Positions 42,779 to 52,192 are shown, numbered from the stretch's first letter. The stretch: 59,636 bases of DNA from Woeseiaceae bacterium (GCA_030065985.1 JASJCM010000010.1:1-59636), one strand, 5' to 3'. A program made the numbers and translations. The notes: generated by a model not told the origin, from the sequence alone.

Positions 42779-44202
42779 GAACCGACCCTCCCAGGTATTC
42801 CGGCAGCTTCCGCAGCACGTCTTTCGATGCGTTCCTCGAGCCACAGCGGCACGAAGATCGGCACGTCATAGACGTGTTTCAGCAAGACACCAAGATAAAG
42901 AAAGGCACTGCCGAGCAGACGCAGGATCAATGCGAGAGCCCGCATTAATGCGATCGCGATCAGCCCCACAATCGTGCGTAAGGAATGAACGAATGTCTCG
43001 AGCGGTATCGCCACAAATGTCAGTGCAAACGGCAGGATGAAACCCATGCCCATCTGCGCCGCCGTCGTGATCCACAGGTACTCGTTTGTGGCCGTTGCGG
43101 CATCGGCGCCACCACGCAGCAATGCTGACGTCGCGAGTTCATCATGCAGCAACACTTCGCGCATATAGGCAAGTCCTGCCTCGACGCTGGCCAGCAGGAA
43201 CAGAATCGTGAAGGTGATCCAGATCATGCGAACACGCGTCCGGTCAGGCAGTGCTCCAATCACCGGGAAAAGCCGGGTAATACGGAGCGACTCCATCAGA
43301 AACAGGCCCATCGAAATCTCGACCATGATGATCACCAGCGCGGCGATATCCGCCGTCCGAAACCCACCGATCAGGTTTGTTCCGCCGACCATCTCGGCCA
43401 TAGGGCGTGCGATCAATGAGAAATTGATCGTAGCGCCACCAATCGCAATCGCGAGCACAAATGCCGAGACGAAGAAATTGACTAGCGACGATGACGACAA
43501 CACGGAAACCGCACGATCCCGGCCTCGAACGATGTCCTCGTACTCCTGCATCAACCGGTCAATCGTTACGGAACGACTCAGCAGACTGTCCACGTTCTTC
43601 CCGACAGCCGCCAGATTCTGCTGTATCTGTCGCCATTCCGGACGCATGTGGCGCAACAGCTTGTGACGCTTCGCACTTGCCGCGTGATAGGCAGCCATGG
43701 CCTCTTTGTGCGCTTTGATTAGCGACTTGTGGATATCGCTCAATATACTGCCGATGTGCGCTCGACCCTCTTTCGCGTCCATCTCGGCGACAGCCTCGAC
43801 AGCCTTGACCCAACCAGGCGGGTCCGGCGGTACATCGACAGCTTCCTGGTGGTCTTTCTCGATGCGGTCGATCGACTCACTGAGCGCGCGGTGCAGCGAG
43901 GAGTAGTTCGCGAGGTCTTTTCGCACGGTTTCATTGATGCGATCGAACTCACGTTCGATGACACGCTCTTTGGCCTCGCGGCCCTGCGCGAGCAGCACGT
44001 CTCGGTTGCGGGCGGCGAGTTTGGTCTCAGACCTCGACACTGCTTTGGAAGCAACTTTGAAGCCGCGATGCAGCGCGCGCGTCGAAACCTGGATGGCGTT
44101 ATGCGCCGTCGCTCGTACAAGGTACAAGGCGGCGACGATCAGAACGATAAAGAGTAGTGCCGAGAGTATCGGCCAAGGCGTAATGCCAAGCATGAAGCTC
44201 AC
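42775..44202 (-). CDS. Multi-TM protein with long coiled coil, unknown function, riboswitch-controlled
   Basis: Protein of 475 residues from a GTG at 44202 (an ATG at 44193 is possible). An N-terminal TM (about 8-30) precedes a charged coiled-coil part (about 40-230) with QTVR/DRIN-like heptads. Then come about five hydrophobic segments: SLVNFFVSAFVLAIAIGGAT, TADIAALVIIMVEISMGLFL, VRMIWITFTILFLLASVEAG, AAQMGMGFILPFALTFVAIP and IVGLIAIALMRALALILRLL. I do not recognise a family. Its start lies immediately after the GEMM-I riboswitch; the candidate ribosome site GGGG is inside the aptamer's conserved 3' segment. Its partner is the VWA lipoprotein. Confidence 0.75.
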   Translation of the reverse strand: MSFMLGITPWPILSALLFIVLIVAALYLVRATAHNAIQVSTRALHRGFKVASKAVSRSETKLAARNRDVLLAQGREAKERVIEREFDRINETVRKDLANYSSLHRALSESIDRIEKDHQEAVDVPPDPPGWVKAVEAVAEMDAKEGRAHIGSILSDIHKSLIKAHKEAMAAYHAASAKRHKLLRHMRPEWRQIQQNLAAVGKNVDSLLSRSVTIDRLMQEYEDIVRGRDRAVSVLSSSSLVNFFVSAFVLAIAIGGATINFSLIARPMAEMVGGTNLIGGFRTADIAALVIIMVEISMGLFLMESLRITRLFPVIGALPDRTRVRMIWITFTILFLLASVEAGLAYMREVLLHDELATSALLRGGADAATATNEYLWITTAAQMGMGFILPFALTFVAIPLETFVHSLRTIVGLIAIALMRALALILRLLGSAFLYLGVLLKHVYDVPIFVPLWLEERIERRAAEAAGIPGRVGS

Positions 44203-44286
44203 AATGGTAACCCCGCTGTCGTAGTGATCCCTTAGACCGGTGGCTTTGCGAAGCGCCCTTTCGAACGCCGTGCCCTTTTCATTTGT
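44203..44286 (-). promoter_or_regulatory. Cyclic-di-GMP-I riboswitch (GEMM-I aptamer)
   Basis: On the minus strand the sequence shows the conserved GEMM-I blocks. An AAAAGGGCA segment is followed by a GAAA-tetraloop stem (GCGTTC-GAAA-GGGCGC, 44268-44253), then CGCAAAGCCACCGG (44250-44237), CTAAG, and the AGCGGGGTTACC segment (44217-44206). Outer P1 pairing is ACAAATG at 44286-44280 with CATTGT at 44206-44201, with one bulge. GEMM-I RNAs bind c-di-GMP. The GGGG just before the gene start lies inside the aptamer, so translation control is likely; on/off sense is not determined. Confidence 0.92.
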
Positions 44287-44501
44287 TCGCTGAGCCTTTC
44301 ACAGCGGTTGAGAGAGTGTCAATGTGGATGCGACATAACAGCGGATTGCCGCGGCGGAGACGCCTCGCAAAAACGCGTTCCCGACCTGACATAAACACCG
44401 AAAAGCCCGCCTAAACCCCCGAAAAAGGGAACTTTTTGACCGCGGGAGCCGTGTTTCCTATAACGCACCGCAGGGGTTGCGCACAACAATAGGGACAACT
44501 G

Positions 44502-45530
44502 GTGCAGGAAGCCACACCACAATTCCGGGGAGGAATGCCGTGGCGGTCGCTTATCGCGACGGCCTTTTTGGCGGTTGTGTCCGGTTGCGCCACATCGCCG
44601 ACGGAGACTGCGTCAGAACCGGAAGCGGATCCGGAGCCCGGAATTCCGTTTATCCGGTCCATTCCGGATACGCCACCTCCGGCTTCCGATGTGACGATCG
44701 ATCCGCCAGCCATCGCTATCGTCATGGCGAGCCGCAGTCCCGCATACGAGGATGTCGCCATAGCGCTGGCGGATCATTTCGACACGGTTTCGATTTACGA
44801 CCTCAGCGACCGCAGCCAGCCGCCGGTGAGTGCCTTTCGACTTATCAACGATGGTTCGAGTGACGTCGTCGTTGCAATTGGCCTGCGCGCGGCTAACTCG
44901 TCGTTGGCGTTGTCAGATGCGCCCGTTGTTTTCAGCCAGGTTTTTAACTACCAGGATCATGCGCTCCTTGGCGAGCGCAGCAGGGGTATTGCGGCCATTG
45001 CCCCGATGGCTGCTCAACTTGCAGCCTGGAAGGAGGCAGAACCGACATTGTCGTCGGTCGGCTTCGTGATAGGTCCGGGTCATGACGCTCTGATCGAAGA
45101 GGCTGAGCTGGCCGCGGAACGACACGGCGTTCAACTGGTTGTGAACGTGGCCAATTCGGATCAGGAAGCGCTGTATTTCTTCAAACGCATGGTGCGGGAT
45201 ATCGACGGTTTCTGGCTACTGCCGGACAACCGGGTACTTAGCAGCCGTATGCTTCGTAAGGCGATCGATCAGGCCAATCAACATGGCGTGTCGGTACTTG
45301 CGCCCAATCAAAGCCTGCTTTCGATCGGCGCCACCATCAGCGTATCCACAGTACCGACCGATGTCGCAGACCGCATTCGCGAGGTAGTCGAACGCATTAA
45401 CCAAGGACAGCTCCAGGCTGTCGCGCCGATTACAGCATTGACGGAAATTCGAGTCGACGTCAATGAAGCTTTGTTGCAGCGGCAAACCGTTGCCAAGGGG
45501 TCGCGCGAGATCAGGGAGGACGCACTGTGA
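44502..45530 (+). CDS. ABC substrate-binding-like lipoprotein (PF04392-type), partner of the GGDEF-EAL protein
   Basis: Protein of 342 residues. Start taken as the GTG at 44502 with AGGGA upstream; an ATG at 44535 has its GGGGAGGA too close. Either way a lipoprotein signal follows (MPWRSLIATAFLAVVSGCAT). The body has SRSPAYEDVAIALADHFDTV, VVAIGLRAANSSLALSDAPV, VGFVIGPGHDALIEEAELAA and WLLPDNRVLSSRMLRKAIDQ, the pattern of the ABC_sub_bind (TrpX-like) family. No permease or ATPase is near. It overlaps the GGDEF-EAL gene by 4 nt, so it is probably a periplasmic sensor module for it. Confidence 0.85.
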   Translation: MQEATPQFRGGMPWRSLIATAFLAVVSGCATSPTETASEPEADPEPGIPFIRSIPDTPPPASDVTIDPPAIAIVMASRSPAYEDVAIALADHFDTVSIYDLSDRSQPPVSAFRLINDGSSDVVVAIGLRAANSSLALSDAPVVFSQVFNYQDHALLGERSRGIAAIAPMAAQLAAWKEAEPTLSSVGFVIGPGHDALIEEAELAAERHGVQLVVNVANSDQEALYFFKRMVRDIDGFWLLPDNRVLSSRMLRKAIDQANQHGVSVLAPNQSLLSIGATISVSTVPTDVADRIREVVERINQGQLQAVAPITALTEIRVDVNEALLQRQTVAKGSREIREDAL

Positions 45531-47719
45531 GCCAGCTTCTGGGTCGCCTGATCTCTCGACTCGGCGTGTTGCATGGCCGCAAGCCTGGCAAGCGCGTACT
45601 CGTGCACGAGATCCTGTCAATCCAGATACTCAGTGCGGCGTTAGTCGGGGGTCTCGCAATCGCCGTACTTTACTGGGGTAGTCAGTGGGTATTGAAGGAC
45701 AACTACAGTCGCTGGGCGCTGCAATGGACCGAGGAGCTCAACGAGCTCGGCTCGCCGCTATTTCTCTCCGACGACAGCGAGGCATTAGTACGACTGGAAA
45801 GCTTCGTCGAGCGTTACCCGGAAATCGACCGCGTCTCTTACTATGGGCGTGACGGAAAAGCACTGTTTGCCGTGGTGAATGATAAAGAAGACGGTGCGTT
45901 GGAAAACCTACCCGAGGGTCGGCTCATCGAAGCAACATCCGTTATCGGCGGCAAGGAACCCTACGTTCTCAGCGGCAGCCTGATCGATCCCCGCAAGTTT
46001 GAGGTGCTCGCGCCGGTATGGACCGAAGCGATCGCCGACGACGGTCTGTTTGACTTTGATCCCAACGCGCCCGAGGAGAACACGGCAACCGAGCTCATCG
46101 GCTTCGTTGCGCTCCACCTCGACTTCATCATGTTTCACGACCGGCTGCTGGCCAACATACGCGCTGCGATACTCGTGCTGTTGGTACTGCTGATTGGGTT
46201 TGCGCTGTATGGCAGGCGCGTGCTGCAGAATGCCCTGCGGTCGATTTCACAGCTCGAGGAACCGATTCGTGAACTGGCCAAGGGCAATCTTGGCGTCAAG
46301 TTCGAGCCCGCCGAGCATCGTGAGATATCAGATATCGTCGATGCGCTGGAAACGACCGCCACGGCCCTGTCGGAGCGAGACGCCGAACTTCTCGAACTGG
46401 CGAATCACGACAATCTGACCGGCCTTTACAATCGGCGTCGCTTCGTCGAGGAGTTGCGTTCGAACCTGTTCGACATCATGCGGCATGGCGGCAGCAGTGC
46501 ACTGTTCTTTATCGACCTTGACCAGTTCAAGTATGTCAACGACCTGTGCGGGCACCCGGCCGGCGACCGTCTTATCCGCAAGGTTGCCGATGAGCTTTCC
46601 CGCAGCGTTGCGGGCAATGCGATCGTCGCCCGCTTCGGCGGTGACGAGTTTGCGGCGTTGTTCCCTGATGCAGACGAAAAAGAGGCGCACGAGGCAGCCA
46701 GCCTGATCATGACCAACATGCGGCGCATGGCGCATATCGAGAACGACCACGTCTTCCACGTTCATTGCAGCATCGGCGTGACGATTGCGACGCCCGCCAA
46801 CATGCACCAGGACGAGCTTATAGCGCAGGCGGACAAGGCCTGCCGCGAAGCCAAATCAGCGGGCCGCAACCGCGTGCGCTTCTTCGACGCAACAGAGTCC
46901 GGCGATAGCGTCGATCTCGAAGTCGGATGGATAAACCGACTTCGCAGCGCGCTCGACGAAGACTCTTTCGAACTGCGCTTCCAGCCGATAAACGACATTC
47001 GCAGCGGCAAGACGACGCACCATGAGGTCCTGATTCGAGCGCGAGCCGACGATGGTTCGCTGGTTTCGCCGGATGCCTTCCTGCCCGCGGCCGTGCGCTT
47101 CGGCATGATGTCGGAGATCGACCTCTGGGTCATCAGGAATGCGGCGAAAGCGTATGCCGAACATGTCGGCGCGCACCCGCAGCTCAGGTTCTCTATCAAT
47201 ATTTCAGCCAATGCGTTCGAGAGCGAGGACCTGCCGCGATATGTCCACGACACGTTCGACGAATTCAACGTGCCGCCGGAGAACATCGTGCTCGAGATTA
47301 CAGAGAGCCTCGCGATTCGGCGCCCTCTGCACGTCGAGAGGCAGATCGCTGCGTTGCGCGCACTTGGTTGCAAGCTCGCACTGGACGACTTCGGTACGGG
47401 CTACAGCTCGTTTAGCTACTTGCAGAAACTCGATTGCGATTACATCAAGATCGATGGTGCTTTCGTCAACGAGCTGCTCGACAATCCGGTCGACCAGAAG
47501 GTCATTCGGCTGATCGCGGATATTGGTCGCGAGGCCGGTATGCGCACGATTGCAGAATACGTGCAGAGCGCCGAGGCACTGGCATTGCTCGAAGAACTCG
47601 GCGTCGATCTGGCGCAGGGCTACTTCGTCGGGGAACCCGAAGAAGTACCGCGGTTTGCGCCGACACCGATCTCACTCAAGTCGCGCCGAGGCAAGCGCCG
47701 TAAGGGGCGGTCCGCCTGA
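45527..47719 (+). CDS. Membrane diguanylate cyclase/phosphodiesterase (HAMP-GGDEF-EAL)
   Basis: Protein of 730 residues from a GTG at 45527. TM1 (about 28-50), a periplasmic sensor part (about 55-205), TM2 (about 210-230) and a HAMP-like linker lead to GGDEF (NHDNLTGLYNRRRF to RFGGDEFAALF, intact) and EAL domains. The EAL core has HEVLIRAR in place of the usual EALLR, but Glu, NISANAF, EITES, DDFGTGYSS and the KIDGAFV Lys remain, so it may be active. It makes or degrades c-di-GMP at the membrane. It is coupled to a sensor lipoprotein and lies opposite the riboswitch-controlled operon. Confidence 0.93.
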   Translation: MSQLLGRLISRLGVLHGRKPGKRVLVHEILSIQILSAALVGGLAIAVLYWGSQWVLKDNYSRWALQWTEELNELGSPLFLSDDSEALVRLESFVERYPEIDRVSYYGRDGKALFAVVNDKEDGALENLPEGRLIEATSVIGGKEPYVLSGSLIDPRKFEVLAPVWTEAIADDGLFDFDPNAPEENTATELIGFVALHLDFIMFHDRLLANIRAAILVLLVLLIGFALYGRRVLQNALRSISQLEEPIRELAKGNLGVKFEPAEHREISDIVDALETTATALSERDAELLELANHDNLTGLYNRRRFVEELRSNLFDIMRHGGSSALFFIDLDQFKYVNDLCGHPAGDRLIRKVADELSRSVAGNAIVARFGGDEFAALFPDADEKEAHEAASLIMTNMRRMAHIENDHVFHVHCSIGVTIATPANMHQDELIAQADKACREAKSAGRNRVRFFDATESGDSVDLEVGWINRLRSALDEDSFELRFQPINDIRSGKTTHHEVLIRARADDGSLVSPDAFLPAAVRFGMMSEIDLWVIRNAAKAYAEHVGAHPQLRFSINISANAFESEDLPRYVHDTFDEFNVPPENIVLEITESLAIRRPLHVERQIAALRALGCKLALDDFGTGYSSFSYLQKLDCDYIKIDGAFVNELLDNPVDQKVIRLIADIGREAGMRTIAEYVQSAEALALLEELGVDLAQGYFVGEPEEVPRFAPTPISLKSRRGKRRKGRSA

Positions 47720-47844
47720 GGCACTACCAGGGTCGCGTAAAAAGCACGTAGCCCCATATCCAAAACTGCTACGCAGTCGGTCGAATCAGACGATTCAATG
47801 TGTTCTTGTTGACTCCAGTTCGGTCACTTTTGGACGTTTGAGCT
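47720..47844. other. Gap of 125 bp between the GGDEF-EAL gene and the amidotransferase
   Basis: This holds a short GAATC/GATTC dyad with a 4-bp spacer and no convincing promoter, ribosome site or hairpin terminator. Confidence 0.5.
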
Positions 47845-48723
47845 GTGTGCGAGCTATTCGCAATGTCGAGCCGCTATCCGACCTCCGTGGGTTTCTCCCT
47901 GGAGACGCTCGCCCAGCGCGGCGGTCACAACGGCCCGCACAAGGACGGCTGGGGTGTCGCTTACTTCGAGGGACGCGACGTCTTCCTGCTTCGCGAGTCG
48001 AGCCCGGCGGCAGAAAGTGAGCTCGTACGGTTCATGGAAGTGAACGGGCCGCCGAGCAACCTGGTGCTCTCTCACATCCGGCTCGCAACCCAGGGCAGAC
48101 CGGCTCTTCGCAATACGCAGCCATTCCAGCGCGAGCTTGGCGGGCGAGCGCACCTGTTCGCGCATAACGGCAGCATGCCTGACGTGAGAGAGGCCTGCAG
48201 TCTGACGACGAATCAGTTTACACCGGTTGGCGAGACCGATTCTGAATTCGCGTTCTGTTGCCTGCTCGAGCGCCTGGGCAGCTTGTGGAACGGCGGTAAC
48301 GGCAACCTGCCATCGGTCGAAGCACGCCTCGAGGTCGTCGCCGAGTTCGCCACTTCGCTGCGCTCGCTTGGTGCGTTCAATTTTGTTTACGCCGACGGCG
48401 ACACGTTGTTCGTTCACGCCCACATCCGCAAACAGAACGATGGTGTCGAGCGGCCGCCCGGATTGCATCTGCTGGTTCGATCTTCCAACGAACAGGCTAT
48501 CGACCTGACCCAGTCCGGGGTCATGCTGGCACCCGTCGCACAGGAGCTCGCGCTCGTCGCAAGTGTACCGCTAACCGATGACGAACCCTGGGAGCCGATC
48601 GCTCCGGGTGAAGTTATTGCATTGCGGCAGGGTTGTGTCTGGGCGCGAGTGCCGGCTATTCAAACTCGACGAGCAGATCCTTCGCGTCAAACTGATCGCC
48701 AATCCGTGCAAGCACGCGCTTGA
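47845..48723 (+). CDS. Class II glutamine amidotransferase (YafJ-like)
   Basis: Protein of 292 residues starting at a GTG at 47845 so that Cys2 (read MCELFAMSSRYPTSVGFSLE) becomes the N-terminal nucleophile. Further class II marks: GPHKDGWGVAYFEGRD, LSHIRLATQG, AHLFAHNGSM and GETDSEFAFCC. Such enzymes release ammonia from glutamine or hydrolyse gamma-glutamyl compounds; YafJ-type members are stand-alone and of uncertain substrate. The final 68 nt run into the end of pyruvate carboxylase on the other strand, an unusually long convergent overlap. Confidence 0.9.
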   Translation: MCELFAMSSRYPTSVGFSLETLAQRGGHNGPHKDGWGVAYFEGRDVFLLRESSPAAESELVRFMEVNGPPSNLVLSHIRLATQGRPALRNTQPFQRELGGRAHLFAHNGSMPDVREACSLTTNQFTPVGETDSEFAFCCLLERLGSLWNGGNGNLPSVEARLEVVAEFATSLRSLGAFNFVYADGDTLFVHAHIRKQNDGVERPPGLHLLVRSSNEQAIDLTQSGVMLAPVAQELALVASVPLTDDEPWEPIAPGEVIALRQGCVWARVPAIQTRRADPSRQTDRQSVQARA

Positions 48724-51700
48724 TCTTGGCGTCCCGCTCTGCAGCAATCGAGGTTTCCATTTTCATGGCTTCCATCGTCAGCAACGTGTCGCCGCGTTTG
48801 ACTTCCTGACCAACCTCGACCGAAATCGTCGACACGACACCAGGCATCGGGGCCCCGACGTGATTGGGGTTGGTACTGTCGGCCTTTTCGTTCTCGTGGA
48901 GCGCGGATTCGGAGCCGCGGTCCTGGATCAGAACCGAGCTCGGCTGGCCATTGACCTCGAAGAAGACCCGTCGATAGCCACGATCATCCACGTCTCCGGA
49001 CGTCAGATGCCGAATCACGATCTTGCGACCGTCGTCCATCGTGACAATGATCTCTTCTTCGGGGCGCATGCCGTAGAAATACACGTGCGTTGGCAGCACA
49101 CCGACGTCACCAAACTCCTCGCGATGCCGGCGGAACTCGGTGAAGACCTTCGGGTACATAAGGTAAGACGCGAGATCGAAATCCGTGACCGGATGCTCGT
49201 GACCTTCATCGAGCCTGCGACGTTCGTCGTCGAGATCCACGGGTTCCAGCAGGGAGCCAGGGCGAACCTCGATCGGCTTGCGTGACTTGAGCACCTTCTT
49301 TTGCAGCGCCTCTGGGAATCCGCCCGGCGGCTGCCCAAGCTCGCCGGAGAACAGCGAGACGACCGACTCAGGGAATGCGATATCGGTATCAGGATCAAGA
49401 ACGTCCTCGATGCTGGTATCGGAGGTCACCATCATCAGCGCCATGTCACCGACGACTTTGGATGACGGCGTTACCTTGACGAGGTCACCGAAGGCCATGT
49501 TGACGTCCGCGTAGGCGCGCGCGACCTCGTGCCAGCGACTGGCGAGTCCGAGTGATGACGCCTGCTCCTTGAGGTTGGTGAACTGGCCGCCCGGCATCTC
49601 ATGGAGATACACCTCCGAAGCGCCCGAGCGGATGTCTGGCTCGAATGCCGCATACTGGTCACGCACCTGCTCCCAGTAGTCGCTGATAAGTCGCACATTC
49701 GCGAGATCGACACCGGGGTCGCTCTCCGTGTTCTGCAATGCTGCAACGATCGACCCGAGACACGGCTGCGACGTCAGGCCACTCATCGAATCCATGGCCG
49801 CGTCGAAGGCATCCACGCCCTCCTCGACCGCTGCCAGCACCGACGCGGCCGCGGCGCCGCTCGTATCATGCGTGTGGAAATGGATGGGCAGGCTGATTTC
49901 CTGCTTGAGTTCGCGAATCAGCAGACGCGCCGCCGCCGGTTTAAGCAGTCCGGCCATATCCTTGATGCCGAGCACGTGTGCACCGGCCGCCTCAAGCTGC
50001 TTGGCGAGATCGATGTAGTAGCGCAGGTCGTACTTCGAACGCATCGGGTCCAGGATGTCGCCTGTGTAGCAGATCGCTGCCTCCGCGATCTTCCCGGTCT
50101 CGCAGACCGAGTCGATTGCCAGGCGCATGTTCTCGACCCAGTTGAGGCAGTCGAAGATACGAAACACATCGACGCCGGCTTCCGCCGACTGCTGCACGAA
50201 GTAACGCACGACATTGTCTGGGTAGTTCGTGTAGCCGACCCCGTTCGACGACCGCAACAGCATCTGCTGCATCAGGTTGGGCATGGCCGCTGAGAGGTCA
50301 GCCAGTCGCTGCCACGGATCCTCATGCAGGAAACGCATGGCGACGTCGAAGGTCGCGCCTCCCCAGGATTCGACCGAGAAGAGCTGCGGCAGCAGCTGCG
50401 CATAATGCGGTGCGATACGCAGCATGTCGGCCGATCGCATGCGCGTTGCCATGAGCGACTGGTGCGCATCGCGGAAAGTCGTATCCGTTACGAGCGGCAC
50501 GCTGCTGACTTTCATGAACTCGGCGACCGCTTCCGGACCGTCCGCTTCGAGGATCTGCCGCACGCCGCGCGCCGGACCTTGTGCGTCGATCAGCGGCGCC
50601 TCTGGCTCCTCGAGGACCGCAGGCATTTTCCGTCCCGTCACCTGGTCATTGCCATTGACGATGGTGTCGCCGATGAAATGCAACAACTGCGCAGCATGGC
50701 TGCTGTCGGGCGGCAGGTCGAGCAGGTCCGGCGACTCGTCGACGAAGCGCGTGTTGTATTCGCCCTTCATGAAACGCGCGTCCAATATCAGTGCCCTGAG
50801 GAAAGCGAGATTCGTCTCGACGCCGCGCACTCGGAACTCGCTCAAACCGCGCAGCATGCGATCCGTCGCCTCCGCCTCCGACACGCCGGACGTCGTTATC
50901 TTGACGAGCAAGCTGTCGTAGTGACGGCCGATGACGGCTCCTGAATAGGCGGTGCCAGAGTCCAGCCTGATCCCGGGGCCGGCGGGGCTGCGATAGGTAA
51001 CGATGTGACCGTAGTCGGGGATGAAATTGTTGCGCGGGTCTTCGGTCGTCACGCGGCACTGGATCGCCGCGCCGCGCATCTGGATATCTGCCTGCGCGGG
51101 AATGCCGGACTTGTCGACGTCGCCGATCTTCGCGCCGGCGGCGATACGTATCTGCGATTTAACGAGGTCGAGCCCGGTGATCTGCTCCGTGACCGTGTGC
51201 TCAACCTGGATGCGCGGATTCACTTCGATGAAGTAAAACTCACCCGTATCGACATCCTGCAGGAACTCGACTGTGCCAGCATTGCAGTACTGCACGGACT
51301 GCGCCAGTCGCACCGCCGCAGAGGTGATCTCCTCGCGCTGCGCTTCGGTCAGATACGGTGCCGGCGCACGCTCGACAATCTTCTGGTGTCGCCGCTGGAC
51401 CGTGCAATCGCGCTCGAACAGATGCACAACCTCACCGTGTGAGTCGCCCATGATCTGGACCTCGACATGGCGGGCATTGCGTACGAGCTTTTCCAAATAG
51501 ACCTCGTCGTTGCCGAATGCGGCAAGCGCTTCGCGTCGCGCGACAGCAACCTGATCGACCAGATTGGATTCATCTTCGATGACGCGCATGCCGCGGCCAC
51601 CACCGCCCCAGCTCGCCTTGAGCATGACCGGAAATCCGATCTCATTCGCGAGCCGGACAATTTCCGCCTCATCGTGAGGCAGTGGCTGCGTCGCCGGCAT

Positions 51701-52093
51701 GACGGGTACATCCGCTTCTACGGCGATTGCTCGCGCCTCGACCTTGTTGCCGAGCCTCCGCATGGTATCGGGTGACGGGCCGATGAATGTGATGCCCGCA
51801 TCGGCGCACATGCGCGCGAACTCGGGGTTCTCCGACAGGAACCCGTAACCGGGGTGGATGGCATCCGCGCCCGACGATTGCGCGATGCGGATGATGTCCT
51901 CCATGTCGAGGTAGGCTTCGAGCGGCCGTTTGCCGGCACCCACCTGGTAGGACTCCCTGGTCTTGAAACGATGCAGGGTCAGGCGATCCTCGGCCGAGTA
52001 AATGCCGACGGACGGAATGTGCAGCTCGCTCGCCGCGCGAAACACGCGGATGGCGATCTCGCTGCGATTAGCGACGAGAATCTTGTTAAACAT
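48656..52093 (-). CDS. pyc: Pyruvate carboxylase
   Basis: Protein of 1145 residues, full single-chain length. Order: biotin carboxylase (MFNKILVANRSEIAIRVFRA; ATP-grasp loop SWGGGGRGMR; VEVQIMGDSHGEVVHLFERD), carboxyltransferase (TDTTFRDAHQSLMATRMRSA, Lys in VLGIKDMAGLL, HFHTHDTSGAAAASVLAAVE), and biotin carboxyl carrier with AMKMET (biotinyl Lys1111). It makes oxaloacetate from pyruvate and bicarbonate (anaplerosis). The promoter should lie in the 214-bp gap upstream, which contains a large dyad. Confidence 0.97.
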   Translation of the reverse strand: MFNKILVANRSEIAIRVFRAASELHIPSVGIYSAEDRLTLHRFKTRESYQVGAGKRPLEAYLDMEDIIRIAQSSGADAIHPGYGFLSENPEFARMCADAGITFIGPSPDTMRRLGNKVEARAIAVEADVPVMPATQPLPHDEAEIVRLANEIGFPVMLKASWGGGGRGMRVIEDESNLVDQVAVARREALAAFGNDEVYLEKLVRNARHVEVQIMGDSHGEVVHLFERDCTVQRRHQKIVERAPAPYLTEAQREEITSAAVRLAQSVQYCNAGTVEFLQDVDTGEFYFIEVNPRIQVEHTVTEQITGLDLVKSQIRIAAGAKIGDVDKSGIPAQADIQMRGAAIQCRVTTEDPRNNFIPDYGHIVTYRSPAGPGIRLDSGTAYSGAVIGRHYDSLLVKITTSGVSEAEATDRMLRGLSEFRVRGVETNLAFLRALILDARFMKGEYNTRFVDESPDLLDLPPDSSHAAQLLHFIGDTIVNGNDQVTGRKMPAVLEEPEAPLIDAQGPARGVRQILEADGPEAVAEFMKVSSVPLVTDTTFRDAHQSLMATRMRSADMLRIAPHYAQLLPQLFSVESWGGATFDVAMRFLHEDPWQRLADLSAAMPNLMQQMLLRSSNGVGYTNYPDNVVRYFVQQSAEAGVDVFRIFDCLNWVENMRLAIDSVCETGKIAEAAICYTGDILDPMRSKYDLRYYIDLAKQLEAAGAHVLGIKDMAGLLKPAAARLLIRELKQEISLPIHFHTHDTSGAAAASVLAAVEEGVDAFDAAMDSMSGLTSQPCLGSIVAALQNTESDPGVDLANVRLISDYWEQVRDQYAAFEPDIRSGASEVYLHEMPGGQFTNLKEQASSLGLASRWHEVARAYADVNMAFGDLVKVTPSSKVVGDMALMMVTSDTSIEDVLDPDTDIAFPESVVSLFSGELGQPPGGFPEALQKKVLKSRKPIEVRPGSLLEPVDLDDERRRLDEGHEHPVTDFDLASYLMYPKVFTEFRRHREEFGDVGVLPTHVYFYGMRPEEEIIVTMDDGRKIVIRHLTSGDVDDRGYRRVFFEVNGQPSSVLIQDRGSESALHENEKADSTNPNHVGAPMPGVVSTISVEVGQEVKRGDTLLTMEAMKMETSIAAERDAKIKRVLARIGDQFDAKDLLVEFE

Positions 52094-52167
52094 CAGTCTT
52101 ACGCGAGATTATGCAGCTCTTGAACGTTTCGGCAGACACCCCTGCCACGGCTGCTCAGGTCTAGAGA

Positions 52168-52192
52168 TTGCCAGACTCTGCGAGGCTGGCAA
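52168..52192. repeat. Large dyad in the pyc/psd divergent gap
   Basis: TTGCCAG (52168-52174) and CTGGCAA (52186-52192) are perfect arms; inside them CTC and GAG also pair (one A-G mismatch, loop TGC). It could be an operator for either gene or a hairpin in the pyc leader. There is no T-tract. Confidence 0.5.

Noticed and set aside
44317-44322. TTGACA on the minus strand upstream of the riboswitch as a -35 box
   Set aside because: No acceptable -10 lies at 16-18 bp, so the promoter of the riboswitch RNA is left unassigned.
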